Shown: piece by piece, positions 13,091 to 25,731 of the stretch
Layout: every line of letters begins with the position of its first letter
How positions within the stretch are numbered: position 1 is the stretch's first letter
Assembly: GCA_905183005.1 (NCBI GenBank)
Contig: CAJJDO010000079.1
Coordinates: 402,249-466,248, forward strand
Length of the DNA: 64,000 nt
Source of the DNA: Paramecium pentaurelia
Lineage: Eukaryota > Ciliophora > Oligohymenophorea > Peniculida > Parameciidae
Direction of reading: 5' to 3'
The notes under the pieces: model-generated
Database searches by the model: none
Seen by the model: the letters and a program-made list of their open reading frames with translations, nothing else
What the model was told of the DNA's origin: nothing
Position numbers and translations under genes: made by a program

Positions 13091-13547
13091 ATGCAAGATT
13101 CTATTCTTAACTTTGAAGATCATTCATATAATCATCCATCAGAAACATTACCTCAAATTTAAGAATAAAAATAAAAGAATCCTAGTGAAGCTAAAAATAT
13201 ACCTAAAAATATAGGTGGACTCTTAAAAAATCATTTCGGTATTATTTTAATCTAATAATGTAGTAAATCGATGTTTTCCCTAAGTAAAGGATAACAAAGT
13301 TATTAAACATTTCATCTCTTTATAATCAAAGAAAAAAAATTATTCAAGAGAGGACATCAAAAAGGTATTGGAGAACAAAGAAGCTGCAAATATTGCAAAG
13401 AAATACTTTGCAAGCTTCGAAATTATAGAAGACATCCTTCATTCAGAAAAAGTACCAGAAATAACAACTTTATTAAAATATATCAGAAAATTTTTTATTG
13501 CTTCCTATTATCCAGAGACTCTATCCACACTTAAATTACCAGAATGA
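13091..13547 (+). CDS. hypothetical protein, 143 aa
   Basis: ATG at 13091; exons 13091-13238 and 13264-13547 joined by a 25-nt GTATTA...TGTAG intron in phase 1; stop TGA at 13545. The splice is needed to join two frames that are each clearly coding. The N-terminal 45 residues are polar (DSILNFEDHSYNHPSETLPQ). The remainder is predicted helical and charged (REDIKKVLENKEAANIAKKY, then EDILHSEKVPEITTLLKYIR) and ends IASYYPETLSTLKLPE. No signal peptide or membrane span. I do not recognise the family. Confidence 0.8.
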
Positions 13548-14094
13548 ACTTTTTATATATACTTTTATGACTTTTGCCTCCATTTTTATAATAAAATCAA
13601 TATATATTTTTTCAGTTCAAATAGAATATTGAATATTTTATAAATCTTTTTAATTAAATACGAAATTAAAATAAATAAATTAATATTAATAATTGATAGA
13701 TTCCTTATTAAAATCATCTTTCGAATATAATAGATTTTGAATTATAGCTTTCAAAATACTCCTTTCAACCTAGATATATCCTCTATAACTATATAAAACT
13801 TTGTATTTATATAATGTTCTTATTCTATATTATAATTATTTTTTTCAATTATATTCTGAAATTGTAAAAACTAAAATTATTAGTATTATAAACTTTAAAT
13901 ATATAGATATTATGTTCTCTTAATGTATTAAATATACTAATTTGAATTATTATTTATTTTTATTTCATAATATTGATAAGAAATTTCAATTCTAGCCAAC
14001 ATTAAATGAAACCTTTAATTGCTGAAATTAATATATGTGTTGTTAATTAACATTATAATATATATATATATATGATGACTTATTAATAAATTTT
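13548..14094. other. convergent intergenic region
   Basis: AT-rich sequence between two genes whose 3' ends face each other. It includes a short TA run near 14058-14074. Nothing else seen. Confidence 0.6.
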
Positions 14095-15566
14095 TCAAAT
14101 AGGTTCAAATACTTATCCATATTCATTTACCATACTAATATAGATATCTTTTTTAATTGTATCTTTTCTATTTTTCAATCCCTTTTTGGCAGTCATTTTC
14201 AATATTTTTTATTCAATTATTGCTACTTCTGAAATACAATATAAATTGACTAATAAAGAAATCAAATCATCTAAGAATATGTATCCTTGCTAATTAGAAT
14301 CTTAGAGTAAATAAGCTATTTCAAGTTTGTCATGTTTTCTACAATTTGTTTAACCTAATAAAGTAAGAAGAGTATTTTTTAAATTAACTATCTAATCAAC
14401 AATTACATTATCTGAACTTTTAACATATTCTTCTCTAACAGGATTTTCATTCATTGAATTAAATAACAATTTTGATTGGTGATCTTTAATATTGTTTTAT
14501 TTTTACTATCTAATATATCAAGATAATGAATGAAATCCTCATAGGTACATGATTCCATAATATCAAGCTTATTAATTTTTTCAAAAACATCCAAGATATA
14601 AGCTTGATCAATTTTCTTCTCTTTTACAAATCTAATTGCATTATTTTTTCTTTAAAACATAATATCTCTTTAACTTAATGATGACTTTTATTTAGTTTAT
14701 TAAGTTATTTAACCTTCTTCAGATCGGATTACTTTTAGATTCTATCCAATAACTTATCTCTATTTCTTTTAGGATGCTATATTGTTTATTGATTAGAACA
14801 TAAGTTTGGATTATTCATCTTAACCAAATCTTGGACTAGTTAATTCATTCTTTCTTATTTATTCAACCATTTGTGGTGTTATTTTACCTTTTCTAGCAAC
14901 TTCTTGAACTTCTTTTTCCATCATAGTCTAATTTATTTGTGTACGCTTTTCAACTAATTCCTTAGTGGGTGGATGAGCTTAACCTAAAGTTGGCAAAGAC
15001 CATCCTCCAGCTAGATTTTTAAAATCTTCAAATTTTACTTCTCCACTTCCATCTTTATCACACATTCTTATCATTTCTTCAATTTCTTCAGAAGTTGCCT
15101 TTTCTCCTATAAAATCCAAGAAGAATGATAAATCTTCAGATGTTATTCCACCATCTTTATTCATATCTAAAAAATTAAATGCTTCTTTAATTTCATCTTC
15201 TGTAAACATACCTCTCACATAATCATATTATTAATTTGATTCTTCAATCATATATTTAGTATAGCCTGGTGTTATTTTTGATTAATCACTAGGTCCTGTC
15301 TTCATTTTTTATGATTGTTAATCATCTTGATATCTGAATTGAGAACTCATAGGTATTGATTGATAACTGCTTGCATTAACCATTACTTTAGGTATTTAAT
15401 TAATTTAAGGAGCCTTGAATTATTTAAAATCAACTGAATTTTATGGACTACCACCTCCAGCTTCTAGATATTCATTTGATACATAGGAACTCTTTAATTT
15501 TTACTCAGTATCATTAGATTCTTATTATTAAAACATTTCCTGTTCTTCATTTTATTAAATAATCAT
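14095..15566 (-). CDS. EF-hand calcium-binding protein, 482 aa
   Basis: Minus strand, ATG at 15566, TGA at 14095-14097, one 23-nt intron at 14484-14506; exons total 483 codons. After a Q/S-rich N-terminal 110 residues there are two canonical EF-hand loops about 35 residues apart: DMNKDGGITSED (about residue 134) and DKDGSGEVKFED (about residue 170), both with D/N at 1, 3, 5, G at 6 and an acid at 12. The pair resembles one calmodulin or centrin lobe. Downstream are charged helices and a weaker EF-like motif QDSNQQGYIFLDDL in the last 100 residues. Expected to bind Ca2+; partner unknown. Its ATG is only 25 bp from the stop of the upstream gene on the same strand. Confidence 0.85.
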
Positions 15567-15591
15567 ATTAATTATATAATATAGAAATATA

Positions 15592-17100
15592 TCATGATTC
15601 AATTTTTAATTGAATGGCCTATTTAGAAATTCTTTATCTAGGAAATTTAGGAATTAATTTAGGAAAAGTGCCTTAGCTTTAAAATGTTTTGGGCAATTTA
15701 CTTAAAGTATTTGATAGAATGTTTGGAGGTATCTATGGCAATTCAAATGTAAGAGTTGGAACAGATTTTGAGGGTTTAACTTCTGATTCTGTTTTTTTTC
15801 TTTTAAGAAATAAAGGATGTTCTTTTGAATCCTTATTTCCTTCAGTTTAAGGTACAAGTAATTCTTCAATTTATTATTCACTTAATATAGATATGGAACC
15901 ATTTAACTTTTATAAAATGGAGGATGAGATAGAATGATTCATTGTAGTTAGATGTTTAGGTACTCTCTAACTTAAGAGACTATCATTCATATTTAATAGA
16001 TTATCATTTTACTATTAAGATCTATTAGTATATTAGTTTTATTATTATTATTGTTAATAACTTGAAAGACTCATAGTTTTATTTTAGAATGTATTATTAT
16101 TTGATGAAGTGCTAGTAATTTATTAGTATTCTATTTTAGTCATTTATACATTTTATTTTTATAATGTTTATTATAATTAAATTGGGTCTTTGATATCCAT
16201 TAAAGGAAGCAATCTATCTTTTTTCTTTTCTTATTTACCATCATTAAATGTTACACCTTCTTTCATAATAATTAAATCAATTTATGGTACAGATGTTTTG
16301 ATGGCAAATTAATTATTTTATCCAATATTTTGATTGTTCTTACTAGTTAATTATATTAGTTCTGATTGCATTTTATGATTTGGTATAAGATCTCTTACTT
16401 CTACTAAACTACGTTTTTCACTGATATTTTAAAATGATTTTGGATATCTATCAATATCTGGTGGTTTTTATACTACTACTTTACCTTCATAATCAAAAGT
16501 ATATTTAGATTTGGAATCTACATTTAATCTTTTCAATTATTTGACTTACTCTTATACTTCAAGTATTTTAATTTTATCATTCTATTCTTTTTATTATTGA
16601 ATTGAGATTTATCTTAGTTTAGCCTATCTAATGCTTTCAATATTAGGATCAAATTCTTATTCTTCTTCTAATTCACCCATTTTTATTAGCTGAGAATTAA
16701 AACATTCACTTTGTCTAGATGTTTTCATTGTCACCAATTTAGACATTCTTTTTGTATCACTTCTTCTAATTACAGGAGATTTTGAGTTTTCTCTAGATGT
16801 AACTTATTTGACTTGACCTTGACATCTTCTCCAATGTTCTGTGTTTACAGCTATAGGTTCAGAGTCTTCAATTACATTTTCTTCAAAATCATCATTTCTT
16901 AAATTATATTCATCCATCAATACAATAACTTATTCTCTAAACCAATTGTATCCTAGTAAAGGTAAAATTGAGTTGATGTGTTTATTTACAATGATTGATG
17001 AACTTTCATGGATTATTTATTTGATAATGCTTTTAGTTATCGTCTATGATTCAACAATTGAAATACAAAGATCTTCATAACATTATACTTATTCCTCCAT
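15592..17100 (-). CDS. hypothetical protein, 502 aa, low-complexity C-terminal half
   Basis: Single exon on the minus strand: ATG at 17100, TGA at 15592-15594, 503 codons with no internal TGA. The first 110 residues look folded and mostly helical (SIIKQIIHESSSIIVNKHIN, LPLLGYNWFREQVIVLMDEY, then EPIAVNTEHWRRCQGQ). The centre holds a coiled-coil-like stretch (IRQAKLRQISIQQQKEQNDK), and the C-terminal half is rich in Q, N, S, K and P with a run of glutamines. No membrane span or catalytic motif. The family is not recognised. It lies 57 bp downstream of the ankyrin-anoctamin gene and 25 bp upstream of the EF-hand gene, all on the same strand. Confidence 0.85.
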
Positions 17101-17157
17101 TAGTAATTTAGAATTATAATTATATTGATATTAAATATAAAACAAATAAATTAAACA

Positions 17158-20100
17158 TCAATTGTTATTTTTCAAGTATTTTTCTTCTAAATATGCATAC
17201 CTTCTAAGTTCCTTCTCCACCCAATAAGGACAGTCAGGGATTGAAACATCAAGAATATATTTAATAAGTAATAATATATGTTCTATTGCAGCAAGGAAAA
17301 ATGCACTAACAAGAGCATTTTAATTTCCAATAATTCCCTTAAATTATTCCTTATTAACAGTTCCTATAACTATACAATTCATAAATGTAGCACAATAATT
17401 CATTATTTCAAAAATTTACAACCAAATTCCTATTGAATCTGCAGCTTAAGCTCTTTCTCTTTTCAAAATATGTTGATAATTGTAAATTGACCATCTTAAA
17501 TTGATATAACAATTTATCATAAAAAATAAAGGAGCAGCTGGAAAAGTAGGTGCAAACATAGTTGTATATCCAAATTATATTGCAATACTTGTGTATTCAT
17601 CATAAAGAACTTTTTATGGTTATTTAATTCGACCTATTTCTAATTCTTAAAGAAATGATAATTATATTTCAGAATTCAGTTTATCATTGCTGAATTTCGA
17701 ATTACAAATATTAGGAACTTATTTCTTTTCCTCTAATTTTAATGTAAATATTCTTTTGAATTCTTAAAACTTTTCTTCCAATATTCTTTTCTCTTATTTA
17801 AACAAAAAGTAAGGTAAAAAATTACTCTTCACATTTGATATCACCCCTCTAGTTATTATTATACTAGCTACTGATACACTTAATTAAGAAGCATCATTCT
17901 CAAATATTGCTACATAAACTACTGATACATATGATATTAGAAATTCAAATAAAAATACCTTCAAAATGTATGAGTATTCTTATTCTGATTCATACATATG
18001 ATTTTCCCATGTTACCAAAGATGTACACAATCTTTTGTATAAATCACAAAACACTGTCATCGAAACTCCATTTAATGAATTAATCACTATTGGCATTATT
18101 GCATTATCTTTCCATTCTTATAACCAAAGATTAAATGCATAAAAACTTAATACAATAATTGCTATTCCTATTAAAATTACAGGTCCTTCTGCAATTAATC
18201 GTCTCTTAAATGTAGTAAAGTAATCATATATCTAAATCTTATTTGTAGCCTCATTTATAATATATTAACCTGTATACATCACTCTTTAAGGTTATGTTTG
18301 TCTAAATTTATGCATATCCCAACAAAATTTCAATTCAGATTCTCTATTTTTCCACTTTTCCATAAATAATGTAGACCAAAGTGTCATTAATAATGCGTAA
18401 AAAGGAACTATTGAAGAACTAATATATTCCCTTATTATTCATACTTCACTTCCTCTGTTATAATGATATAAATTCCTAAAGCTGCTCCGAACACTGATGG
18501 AATCATCAACCAACCTATTATTTGTACATTTAAGGCTATGTACCATGCAACAACTGGGCCAAAATAAGAGGCAATAGCATGCAATGGTCTTAATGCAATT
18601 TATTATGTTTCATATCGAATCGAATCTTGAATACAATTATTTTGTTATTCATCCCAAAATTAGGTTATCTTTTCACATTTTTATATATCCTCTAATGGAT
18701 AATGGGAAATTATTAATTTTTCTAATACAAATTTATCTACATCAAATTCATCATTTAGTGTATTTAATATTAACATTTATACTTGAAGGTCTTTTGGAAA
18801 TTCAAAAAAGCCTCTATTATCATAATTGAATTAACATATATACTAAAATAAAAGATCTAATTTACTTTAGTTTAAAAGTTGTAACATGATATCTAATATA
18901 AATCTGCTAATTTATAAATAGAATCAGGTGGTAATTTTAATACATAATAATGATAAAGAGATTTAACTTTTTTAGCTTAAGCATTGTCATTGTACATTTC
19001 TAATTTATCAAGATTTGGAGCATGAAATATCATAAATTCAAAACTCCATCCTCTATCTCTAAAGGTTTGTCTTATATTTTGTAATTATAGATATACAATA
19101 TCTTATTCAACACTTAAAGTGCCTTTAGTTTAAATTACATATTAATATCCTAATTCAGTTAAACTACTCATTTATTATTTAATTTAAATGTTTTCCTTAT
19201 AATACTCCATTATATCTTGATTAAAAGTTAATTCAAAAGGTTTGAGACATCTACTATTTACTGTATCAACAGATACTCCATGTAAAATTAAGGTTTTCAT
19301 GCATTTATATTTTTCTTATTCTATAGCTAAATGTAAAGCATTTGATGGATTTTAATCTGTCAAAATATTAATACATTCTTTCTAAAATATAATAACAATA
19401 TATACTTTATCAAATATTTAATCTTTTATTTATTTTTTATATTTTTGATTATTTTCTTCAGAATAATCATAATATTCATAATCTGCTTCTAGAATTATTT
19501 TTAATATTTTAAGTTTTCCTTTGAAAGCTGCAATGTGTAGACAATTAAAACCTTAATAGACATTGACAAAAGGATTGCATCTTCTTTTTAAGAAATATAT
19601 AAGAAACTCTGCATTACCTTGTCTAGCAGACCAATATTGTAATCGACATTCATAAATTTCATTTTTTGTTAAATAAGCTTTGCTATGATAAATATAAAAC
19701 TTTTCTTATTCTTTTAAATCAATTTTTTCCAAATAATCTTCATTTTAAGATTTGAATCTATTACTTTTATGACGTCTTCTATGATCTAAATTTTTTGGAG
19801 GTGAAGTTTCTGAATTAAATTATAAAACAGGAGGTTCTGCTATGATTATATTGCATTCATCTGCTTTAAATTGATTTTCTTAATTTTTTTCAGTAATAAG
19901 TTTACATGAATTGGAGTTTCTTTGATTTTAATTAAATACTTTAATTTCAGGTATTTTCTCTTCTTCAGGTTCTTTCATTTCAATTCTAGAATCATCATAA
20001 AGAGGAACATCAGCAATTTCATCTAAATTTTTTGATTATATCTTTTTGCAACAACTTCTTTATTGAAATTTAATTAATATTTATTAACTTTGTGTTGGAT

Positions 20101-21007
20101 TTTAACTACTTTTAGGTATAGTATTTTTAGAGATGAATGAGTTTGATGTTTGACTTTTATGATAATTTGATATATTAGAATATGGTATCCCATTTTTAGA
20201 AGGTTCAGATTCTGGTGTTGAATCATCTTCTTTTATTTATGTTTAAATTAATGGAAGTTAACTCATTACTACTGTAGCTTAATGTTATTTTCCATCCCTT
20301 AATTATCTATTCTTTTTCTTTTTAGGTATTCTTAACTTTTTCTTCTTTGGTTTTCTATTTAAAGTTTATTTAGTTGTTACTTAAGCATAATTAATGACAA
20401 TATTTTCAAATATATCACTAACTTCTTTTCTTATTGTTTATATATAAAATTATACTTATATTAATCAGGTCTATTTTCTAAAAACAAGTAATCTATTGGA
20501 TAATTGCCTTATTAATCTGTTTCTAATTAAAGTTAAAATTTCTTTGAAATTAGAAAATCTACAAGTTCTTTGTTTCCATAATAAAAAGCCCAATGTAAAG
20601 GATTTGGCTTGGAAGTATTTGATTATGGAATTAAAGAACCATGTTCAAGCAATAATTTTATTGTATTTTCTTGTTATTCTGGATTATATTCACCAGAATA
20701 CCTTTAGAATAAATTGTTATATAACATACCCTTTGATGCTTGCTAATTCTAAGGGAGTGTAAGAATGCATATCACCTTTATTTAAGTTAATCATCAATTT
20801 GTATTTCTTACACCACCACTTTAACAATTTATATTATCCCAAATAAGCTGCCCAATGTACAACATTTCTTTTTTAATCATCAACCATTGCAAAGAAGTCT
20901 GATAATTTATTTTAAGAAAACTTCAACTCATCCTCGAAATGTTTCTTCAAAGTTACTTTGTTTCCATCCTTTACCCATTCTAATAATTAAGTTTGAGTTA
21001 TTTACAT
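17158..21007 (-). CDS. ankyrin-repeat anoctamin (TMEM16 family) fusion, 1,240 aa
   Basis: Minus strand, ATG at 21007, TGA at 17158-17160. Five introns (20702-20729, 20430-20455, 19382-19405, 18843-18865, 18419-18444) leave 1,241 codons. Residues about 45-190 hold ankyrin repeats (RNVVHWAAYLGQYKLLKWW; NPLHWAFYYGNKELVDFLI). A lysine/arginine-rich block (KPKKKKLRIPKKKKNR) and a long polar linker follow, then two more ankyrin units (NCLHIAAFKGKLKILKIILE; NALHLAIEQEKYKCMKTLIL). From about residue 770 the protein matches the anoctamin membrane core: RPLHAIASYFGPVVAWYIAL, IVPFYALLMTLWSTLFMEKW and QFGYTTMFAPTFPAAPLFFM. Family members are Ca2+-activated chloride channels or lipid scramblases in the plasma membrane or ER. 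The ankyrin part probably tethers it or senses a partner. Confidence 0.92.
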
Positions 21008-21228
21008 ATATATATATATATTAAATAATCGAATATTTATTATAAATAACTTATATTATATAAGAACTAATTCAGTTTACTTAAGCATAATTAACAGAAT
21101 ATACTTTAACAATTTATGAATTAATAATAAGAATAAGACATTTTTTTAAGATTTAAATAACATCATTATATATATATTTATATATTAAAAATCATTGATT
21201 TGTAAATATTATAATTAAAATAACAAAA

Positions 21229-22014
21229 ATGCTAACAAAGTTGGTTAGTTTGGGTAAAATCAACTCAATGTGCTTCAGATCAGTCTATCAATACAATTTA
21301 TTTGGTGCACCTTTTGAAGGATTAGATCCAGCAAAACACATCTACATGAATAAAGGACTCTAAAATTGTATTATTTTGAATCAAGTTTTCTAGAATATGA
21401 TGATCTCTTTAGATTAGGAGATTATCCATATGTGAATGATTATCCTGTTATGATCGATTCCCAATAGTATGTACCATAAATTGCTTAATTGGTGGAATCT
21501 CATGTTAAATAGAAATTCGTAAGACTTATTAACTATAACAGCAAAATGCAACATTTACTGCTGGTGAATACGATAATGGTGATGTGTGGGCAGCAACTTG
21601 GGATGAGCTTGGTGTCAATAATTTCAAAGTTTTGGTTCCAAATCTTTTATTAAGACTCTCTGAATGTAATACTAATTAAATTATATTATTTTAGCTATTG
21701 TTGTCAAAGAATCAAAATGGACATGGACAAAAGAATAAAGATATAGATTACATGTGACTTAAACTGTACTTGGTCCATAAGATTATACATAAATGCCTAC
21801 TTACTATTTCATTAATGATTACAACACTGTTCTTTGGATGTTAGCAAGATAATCAAACAATTGGACATCTCCAGCAATTAGAGGAGTTTAAACTCCATTA
21901 GAGAAATAATTGGCTTAAGATTTACAACCAAAACCAAAGATTTAATCATTATTCAGAGACAGACCTGAAAATAATACATTCTTAAATAGATTGTTAAAAG
22001 CTGTTCATCAATGA
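21229..22014 (+). CDS. putative mitochondrial protein, 235 aa
   Basis: Four exons (21229-21367, 21394-21518, 21542-21665, 21695-22014) with introns of 26, 23 and 29 nt give 236 codons ending at TGA. The N-terminus MLTKLVSLGKINSMCFRSVY is basic, hydroxylated and free of acids, as in mitochondrial presequences. The body is soluble, rich in aromatic residues (GEYDNGDVWAATWDELG, ESKWTWTKEQRYRLHV) and ends in a basic tail. I do not recognise the family; ciliates have many lineage-specific respiratory-chain and mitoribosome subunits of this size, so that is a guess. It is transcribed divergently from the ankyrin-anoctamin gene across about 220 bp. Confidence 0.8.
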
Positions 22015-22430
22015 ATATCAATAAAATAAAAGCATATTACAGTATTATTTTTTATTATTTTTGCATCACATTTAATTAATATCTTCTCAATTTTAAATTA
22101 CATTAAAACTAACAATATTTTATTATAAATATTATGAAACCATAATATTTACTAATATCTTAATAAATTATTATTTATCTAAATAAATTACAAAATAATA
22201 CCTATCTATAATAATATTATTTATTCTATATGAGTTTAATTTAATTGAATAGTTTGCAAGACCAAGAATACTTTTAATCTATCTAATTATAATCTCTCTC
22301 TTATCATGTTTTCAATATAATTTTACCAAAAACAATAAATTAGAAACAACTCAAAATAATAAATTTAATTTAATTTGTAAAATATTTTATTTGATTTTAT
22401 TACTTTAAGATAAGATAGACATATATAAAT
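22015..22430. other. convergent intergenic region
   Basis: AT-rich spacer between two 3' ends. No open frame of coding character and no repeat. Confidence 0.6.
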
Positions 22431-24784
22431 TCAAAATTCAAAATTAGTTTGCAAATCTTGGATTAAAATTTAGTATTCATTATCATTTTTTTCATTTTTT
22501 TGATAATTACAATTAATTTAGCAATAAAATATATCCAAGTTCTCAATTCTAAATAATTTGATTTAAATGCTAAATTCAGATAGATTAAAATTAAAACCAT
22601 ATTGTACACTCTATTTTTAAATTAATTATTATATTTACTTAAAATGCACTAAATTCAAGTTGGTATTTCTCTTATATGTATTTTTATAACCCTTTGATAA
22701 ATAATTTAGGATGTTTACAAGTAATAAACTATAAATTATATGGACCTTAAAAGGTTTCAATACCATTGTTATCTTATAATCCTTATTTTTGAATTTATTT
22801 TTAAACTACTTGACTTTTATAGCTATTGAGTCTAAGAGTAAAGGTATCTACAATTGTTTTTGAATCTTCAAATTGTATGATATTATTGTCTTCAATTATT
22901 TATTATTATATTTGAAATGATTATCTTTCAATTTAAACACTTGCTGCTTATTTTTAATGAAGGGTTTTTTTATTTGAAGAAATTAGATTAGTAGGTTATT
23001 TTATGGAACTTTTAAGTTAGTTTGATGTTTTATTTAATAACTATTATTATTATTATAATTATTATTCTTATTACTATTATTTATATGAATTAGGTTATGT
23101 TTTTAATGAATGAGATTTTTCTTTATTTTCTTTAAATTACTCTTATATTGCACTCAATTTTGGAGGAGGATTTGAATTCTTTTTTGGTATTTCAGTTTTC
23201 ATTTAATGACTTATATGAACAGAATTATTGTTAGAATATGCAGTATTAGTTGATCTCATATTTGATGTATTAGTTTGTTTCATGAATTTATTTTCAAAAT
23301 TAGGAGGTTCATGTAAAGATTTTGATGGTACTGTTTTAGTATTAGGTTTTTTTTAGATAATAGATTATTGTTGTTATTAAGTAAGTACTGGTTTTTTTGA
23401 TATAGGTTTAGTACTTTTGGTTTAGGATGTTTATGATATTTAAGTTGTTTATTTATTAGATTATAAAATGGTTGGTTTTTAAGGAGATTCTACTTATGTC
23501 TAAAGATGTTTAATCGATTATATTGATCTACTTGATTTTTATCTTGTTAAAGATCTAACTGATTATTGATAATCATAAATATCTTATAAATCTTGTTATT
23601 CTGAGTCTTTTTACAATTCATCTAAGTCATTCACCAATAGTTCTTTCTAATCAATCAATTTTTCTTGTTAAGTATCTTCTTAAATCGTTAATTTATTATT
23701 AGAATCTTATTATTCACAAAGTGGAATTTTATTAGATTCTTAAACTATATCACAACAAGTATTTTCAACTTCTGTTATATTTTAAGAAAGACTAGAATTA
23801 AGTGAGGGCTTGTAAATACTGTTTGGTAAAAGAGTATAAGTGATTTAATTAAAAGATGCTTTAAATGGAGAAACTTAAACATACTAAAGAATTATAATAG
23901 ATTAGATTTACATCTGATTTCCATAATTACCACCACTTATGTGTTTTAATTTATTCTATATTATATCTCTTGTTAGGGTCTACTGTGAGGATATTCTTTA
24001 TTAGATCTTTGCCATCTAATGAAACATATCTGGGGATATGGAAGTCTGCTGTCAGTATCTTTTTATATAAAACTTAAGTGTTGTTATCTTCAAAAGGTAG
24101 ATATCCACAAACCATAGCATAGAGTATGACTCCACAACTCCAAAGATCTGTTTATAATCCATGATATGGTTTCCCTTATATCATTTCAGGTGCTGCATAA
24201 CAAGGACTTCCACATGCTGTTTTCAAAGTTTCTTCATATATGTTGCTTAAACCAAAATCTACTACAAGGATATTCTTTTTTGCAGTTAACAATAAATTTT
24301 CTGGCTTTAAATCTCTATGAACTATTTTCAATTAATGTATGTATTATATTGCTGATATTATCTCATGCAAGAATTTACAGGCTTCAACTTCATTAATTCT
24401 ACAATACACTTTCTATCAATTAAATACCTTTTCTTTTAATCTATATAATCAAACAATTCTCCTCCCTCTGCATATTCCATGAATAAATAAATGTGTGTTT
24501 CAGTTTCGATCATCTAATTATAATTATTTAAATAACCTCATAAAGTTGAACAACATTTGGATGATGTAACATTTATAAGATCTTGATTTCTCTTTTAACT
24601 CTCTCAATATCCAATTCATCATGAATTCTGTTTTTTTCTAAAATTTTAACTGCAACCTCATGTCCTAAAATTTAGTGTTTAGCATGACAAACTTTTCCAA
24701 AGGTTCCTTCTCCAATTGTCTTTCCTAAAATTATAATTGTATTTTTATTTTTATACCTATCAGATAATTACCTAATTCTGTCAT
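22431..24784 (-). CDS. SNF1/AMPK/MARK-like serine/threonine kinase, 737 aa
   Basis: Minus strand, ATG at 24784, TGA at 22431-22433; introns at 24725-24756, 24514-24536, 24399-24427, 23884-23911 and 22611-22638 leave 738 codons. The kinase domain fills residues about 7-260 with all catalytic elements: GEGTFGKV loop, VAVKIL lysine, IVHRDLKPEN, DFGLSN, a T-loop with TACGSPCYAAPE, and DLWSCGVILYAM. The CAMK group, SNF1/MARK-like, fits best. A 370-residue polar linker holds a glutamine run written almost wholly in TAA/TAG near 23040-23080. The last 75 residues (GPYNLQFITCKHPKLFIKGL; SIQIKLFRIENLDIFYCQIN) resemble a KA1-type C-terminal domain, which in MARK and SNF1 kinases binds acidic lipids or restrains the kinase. 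That assignment is tentative. Confidence 0.92.
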
Positions 24785-25238
24785 AATAAAATATTAATGT
24801 CTTATTTAAATTCAAATATAATAGATATCTAATCTACACTTTTATGATTACTTTTAAGTTCTATTATATCACAAAATCAGAAATTAAGATTTAAATATAC
24901 ATAACATTAACAAATAATGCCATTATTATTACAAATATCATTTAATAAAGTTTAATCTTATTCATAATGAATCCAATAAATATTATCAAATAAAACTTCG
25001 ATAGGATTTAATATTAAAACAAATATTATTCTATAAAATCAGGTATTAATAATAAGCTTTATTGAATTTAAATGTAATCAATTAATTCATAATTTTATTT
25101 ATATATATATATATATATTCTAATCTCATATTATAAAATAAATAATATGAATAATTATAAAATTAAGAGATTCATTTTAATATTCTTAAAATTTATTATA
25201 TATAAAAAGCATAAAGAGTATTGATATACTTAATAATT
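24785..25238. other. intergenic, nothing recognised
   Basis: AT-rich region upstream of the kinase gene, with a TA run near 25100-25118. Presumably holds the kinase promoter; no motif can be singled out. Confidence 0.55.
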
Positions 25239-25511
25239 TCAATTTTCATCTTAAAAATCCATTTCATTATCAATCAAAGAAGTTTTGACTAATATTATAG
25301 CTTTTCTTCTGTAATTTCTTCTAGCATATACTTCTGTAATGCTTTATGAAATAGTTTATTATTGATTTGTATAATCATCAATTGATGCCATAGTTAAGTT
25401 ATCTAAATTATCTAAGCTGTTTTGATTGATATTATCATTATTGTTCTCAAATTGATTTATATTTATTGTTTCGATCTAATTGTTTGAAGTATTAACTATT
25501 GAGTTTCCCAT
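25239..25511 (-). CDS. small protein with N-myristoylation motif (MGNS), 90 aa
   Basis: Single exon on the minus strand: ATG at 25511, TGA at 25239-25241. It starts MGNSIVNTSNNQ, which fits the N-myristoyltransferase consensus (Gly2, Ser at position 4 of the mature start). It continues with an acidic, Asn/Asp-rich stretch and a basic segment EVYARRNYRRKAIILVKT near residues 64-80. No other domain. A peripheral membrane adaptor or regulator is a reasonable inference. A second small gene with the same type of start lies immediately upstream on the same strand. Confidence 0.7.
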
Positions 25512-25731
25512 TGTTAAAATAATAAATTATTTATCTATTTTATCATCCTACATCACAGATTTAATATAAAAAATTTGTAACTTCAAATTTACATTTAAAC
25601 TACAATAAATGAATTTTCTTTTGCATGAAAAATTTATTAAACATATTGATTAGAGGAAATAATTTAAATATGTAAGTAAAAGTATATATTTAGAAGAAAA
25701 TATAAATCAAAAAGCTTGAATAGTCGATTTA

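Noticed and set aside
14058..14074. TA dinucleotide runs (also near 21005-21020, 25100-25118 and 27478-27495)
   Set aside because: Short TA runs are expected at this base composition and lie in intergenic DNA; nothing suggests a function.
15722..15760. Possible intron at the end of the 502-residue gene
   Set aside because: Checking each line in frame showed no intron is needed: the single exon runs to TGA 15592 in one frame of 503 codons.
16841..17080. Plus-strand ORF of 79 residues
   Set aside because: It is the antisense shadow of the 502-residue minus-strand gene, which is open and coding-like throughout.
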